From assembly GCA_049999725.1 (NCBI GenBank), contig JBNGIS010002877.1, positions 1 to 64,000 of the forward strand: a stretch of 64,000 bases of DNA. The letters are read 5' to 3'. Positions 62,419 to 64,000 of the stretch are shown in pieces. The stretch is from Haplomitrium mnioides. Taxonomy: Eukaryota; Marchantiophyta; Haplomitriopsida; Calobryales. The position numbers and the translations under genes are program-made. The notes under the pieces are model-generated. The model searched no databases, was not told the origin of the DNA, and saw only the letters and a list, made by a program, of their open reading frames with translations. Each line of letters begins with the position of its first letter. Position 1 is the stretch's first letter.

Positions 62419-63745
62419 GTAGTGCAATTCTCATTGGCGTTTCTTTCCACCACTTGAAAAGCCTTCGTAAACATAGCACTTCATATTTTAAACTAAACAT
62501 CAACAAAGAAGACACCAACTTGTTCTAATTGTAGCACTATTCTTTTTGGCAATTTTTTCCACCACATGAAATATAGTAGTAAACATGGCACTTATTATAT
62601 TTAAACTTTACATGAATAAAGAAAGCTACAACTTATCATGTTTGTAGTGCAATTCTCATTGGCATTTCTTTCCATCACTTGAAAAGAATTACTAATCATG
62701 GCATCTTTTTTGTTAAATCTAAACATCAGCAAAGAACACTACAACTTGTCATCTTTGTGGTGCAATTCTTATTGGCATTTCTTTCCACCACTTAAAAAGC
62801 CTTAGTTAACATGGCTCTTCTTTTACTTTAACTAAACATCAATAAAGAAAACTACAACTTGTCGTCCATGTAGCGTGATTCATATTGGAAGTTTTTTCCA
62901 CCACATGAAAAGTTGTAGTATGCATGGCACTTGTTTTGTTTAAACTAAAACTCCCAACAAAAACTAAAACTTGTCATCTTTGTAGTGCAATTTGTATTGG
63001 CATTTCTTTCCACCACTTGAATAGCATTAGTAAACATGGAACTTCTTATGTTTAAACAGAACATTAACAAAGAAAACTACAGCTTGTCATGCTTGTAGTG
63101 CAATTCTCATTGGCATTTTTTTCCACCACTCGAAAAGCCTTCATAAACATGGTATTTGTTTTTGCTTAAACTAAACATGAACAAAGAAATCTAAAACTTT
63201 TCATGTTTGTTTTGTAATTCTCATTGGCATTACTTTCCACCACTTGAAAAGCCTTAGTAAACATGGCACTTCTTTTGTTTAAACTAAACTTCAGCAAAGA
63301 AAACTATAACTTTTCTTGTTTGTGGCGCGATTCTCATTGGCATTTGTTTCTACAACATGAAAAGTCGTAGTAAACATGGGACTTCTTATGTTTAAACTAA
63401 AAATGAACAAAGAAAACTTCAACTTGTCATGTTTGTAGTGTAGTTCTTATTGGTATTCCTTTCCACCACTTGAAAAGCCATAGTCAACATGGTACTTTTG
63501 TTCAAACTGAACATCAACAAAGAACACTACAACTTGTCATGTTTGTTGTGTAATTCTCATTGGTATTTCTTTCCACCACTTGAAAACCCTTAGTAAACAT
63601 GGGAATTTATATAATTAATTTAAATATCAACAAAGAAAACTACAACTTGTCATGTTTGTAGTGCAAGTCTCATTGGTTTTTCTCTCCACCACTCTAAAAG
63701 CCTCAGTAAATATAGCACTTCATATGTTCAAACTACACATAACAA

Positions 63746-64000
63746 CCACTACTTTGAGCTAGTAACCGCTACTGGTTTCTTGTTTCATTTTTGTTCTTCA
63801 AAACAACCTTTGAAATTTTAGCATCCAAAATCATGAACTTGATGTTAGTAGTGCTTATATGCAAAACAAATGTAGTTTTATATATCAAAATTGCTTATTT
63901 CAAGCTCACAATGTATTCAAAACAAATCTTCTTACAAGAATACTATCAAAATTGCTTTTATAATTTCTTCTTTAAAAAGGGTAAGCATCACCAAACAAAA
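63746..64000. other. AT-rich right flank
   Basis: No 113-bp unit, no long frame and no recognisable element. The first bases contain AACCACTACT and AACCGCTACT, a weak local repeat. It differs strongly in base composition from the left flank. It is probably the outer edge of the array. Confidence 0.6.

Larger units (their letters stand above)
51138..63745. repeat. 113-bp satellite array, block C (about 111 monomers)
   Basis: The array continues in the same orientation from the second copy of AAATA (51,138-51,142). Parts of it match block A in the same order: 51.8-52.56 kb resembles 5.5-6.43 kb, and 58.58-59.6 kb resembles 8.0-8.5 plus 10.6-10.95 kb. Regular monomers end at about 63,745 with CATATGTTCAAACTACACAT, and the next bases no longer fit the unit. 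Confidence 0.95.

Noticed and set aside
585-63745. Many 60-130-codon open frames with recurring peptides such as FVVQFSLAFLSTT or CHVCSAILIGIS
   Set aside because: These are translations of the 113-bp satellite. The unit is not a multiple of 3, so no frame persists; start and stop positions are dictated by monomer variants, and similar frames occur on both strands.
585-63745. CRISPR-like array
   Set aside because: The whole 113-bp unit repeats, with no alternation of identical short repeats and unrelated spacers, and no cas gene is present. The retrotransposons indicate a plant genome.
585-63745. CENP-B box or telomeric TTTAGGG repeats
   Set aside because: Neither motif was seen on reading the monomers, so no centromere or telomere claim is made from motifs.
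585-63745. Inverted monomers within the array
   Set aside because: Every monomer inspected in the three blocks has the same orientation; no head-to-head junction was found.

Overview
The window looks like plant nuclear repeat DNA. About three quarters of it is one head-to-tail tandem satellite with a unit of about 113 bp, running from roughly base 585 to base 63,745 in a single orientation. Two degenerate Ty1/copia LTR retrotransposons interrupt it. The copia gag-pol layout, the short TG...CA LTRs and the conserved plant-type copia 3' non-coding block point to a land plant; the species cannot be named from this. No host protein-coding gene, rRNA, tRNA or telomeric repeat could be supported.

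Layout. Bases 1-584 are a GC-rich, non-satellite left flank of unknown identity. Satellite block A (585-28,789) holds about 250 monomers. Element 1 (28,790-37,474, plus strand, 8.7 kb) is a copia element with LTRs of 254 and 233 bp, about 95% identical by hand alignment, and a decayed gag-pol. Satellite block B (37,475-45,226) holds about 69 monomers. Element 2 (45,227-51,137, minus strand, 5.9 kb) is an older relative with LTRs of 264 and 260 bp, about 87% identical, and a perfect 5-bp target duplication, AAATA. Satellite block C (51,138-63,745) holds about 111 monomers. Bases 63,746-64,000 are AT-rich right flank. The window therefore seems to capture both edges of one array, with about 430 monomers in total. 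Three 10-N assembly gaps lie inside the array.

Structure of the array. The monomers are diverged but ordered. Variant monomers recur at whole multiples of 113 bp. A 7-monomer higher-order repeat (about 791 bp) is clearest at 42.4-44.8 kb and is recognisable at 0.6-5.4, 23.4-28.8 and 37.5-45.2 kb. Other domains carry longer period blocks: a 17-monomer offset at 7.3-9.7 kb, three copies of a roughly 2.44-kb macro-repeat at 16.5-23.4 kb, and 1.2-1.5-kb blocks at 55-58.5 kb. The consensus monomer contains a perfect 8-bp dyad around a 10-nt loop. By eye it has no CG and no CHG site, as expected if symmetric methylation sites were lost by deamination.

The two retrotransposons belong to one family. 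They share the coding layout, the 3' non-coding block, an unusual C-to-F change in the Gag zinc knuckle, loss of the first integrase catalytic Asp, and an extra segment inside the RT. Each also carries its own disabling lesions. I found no new enzymatic or defence system. The points of interest are the satellite architecture, the assembly artefacts at the gaps and the shared anomalies of the copia family.
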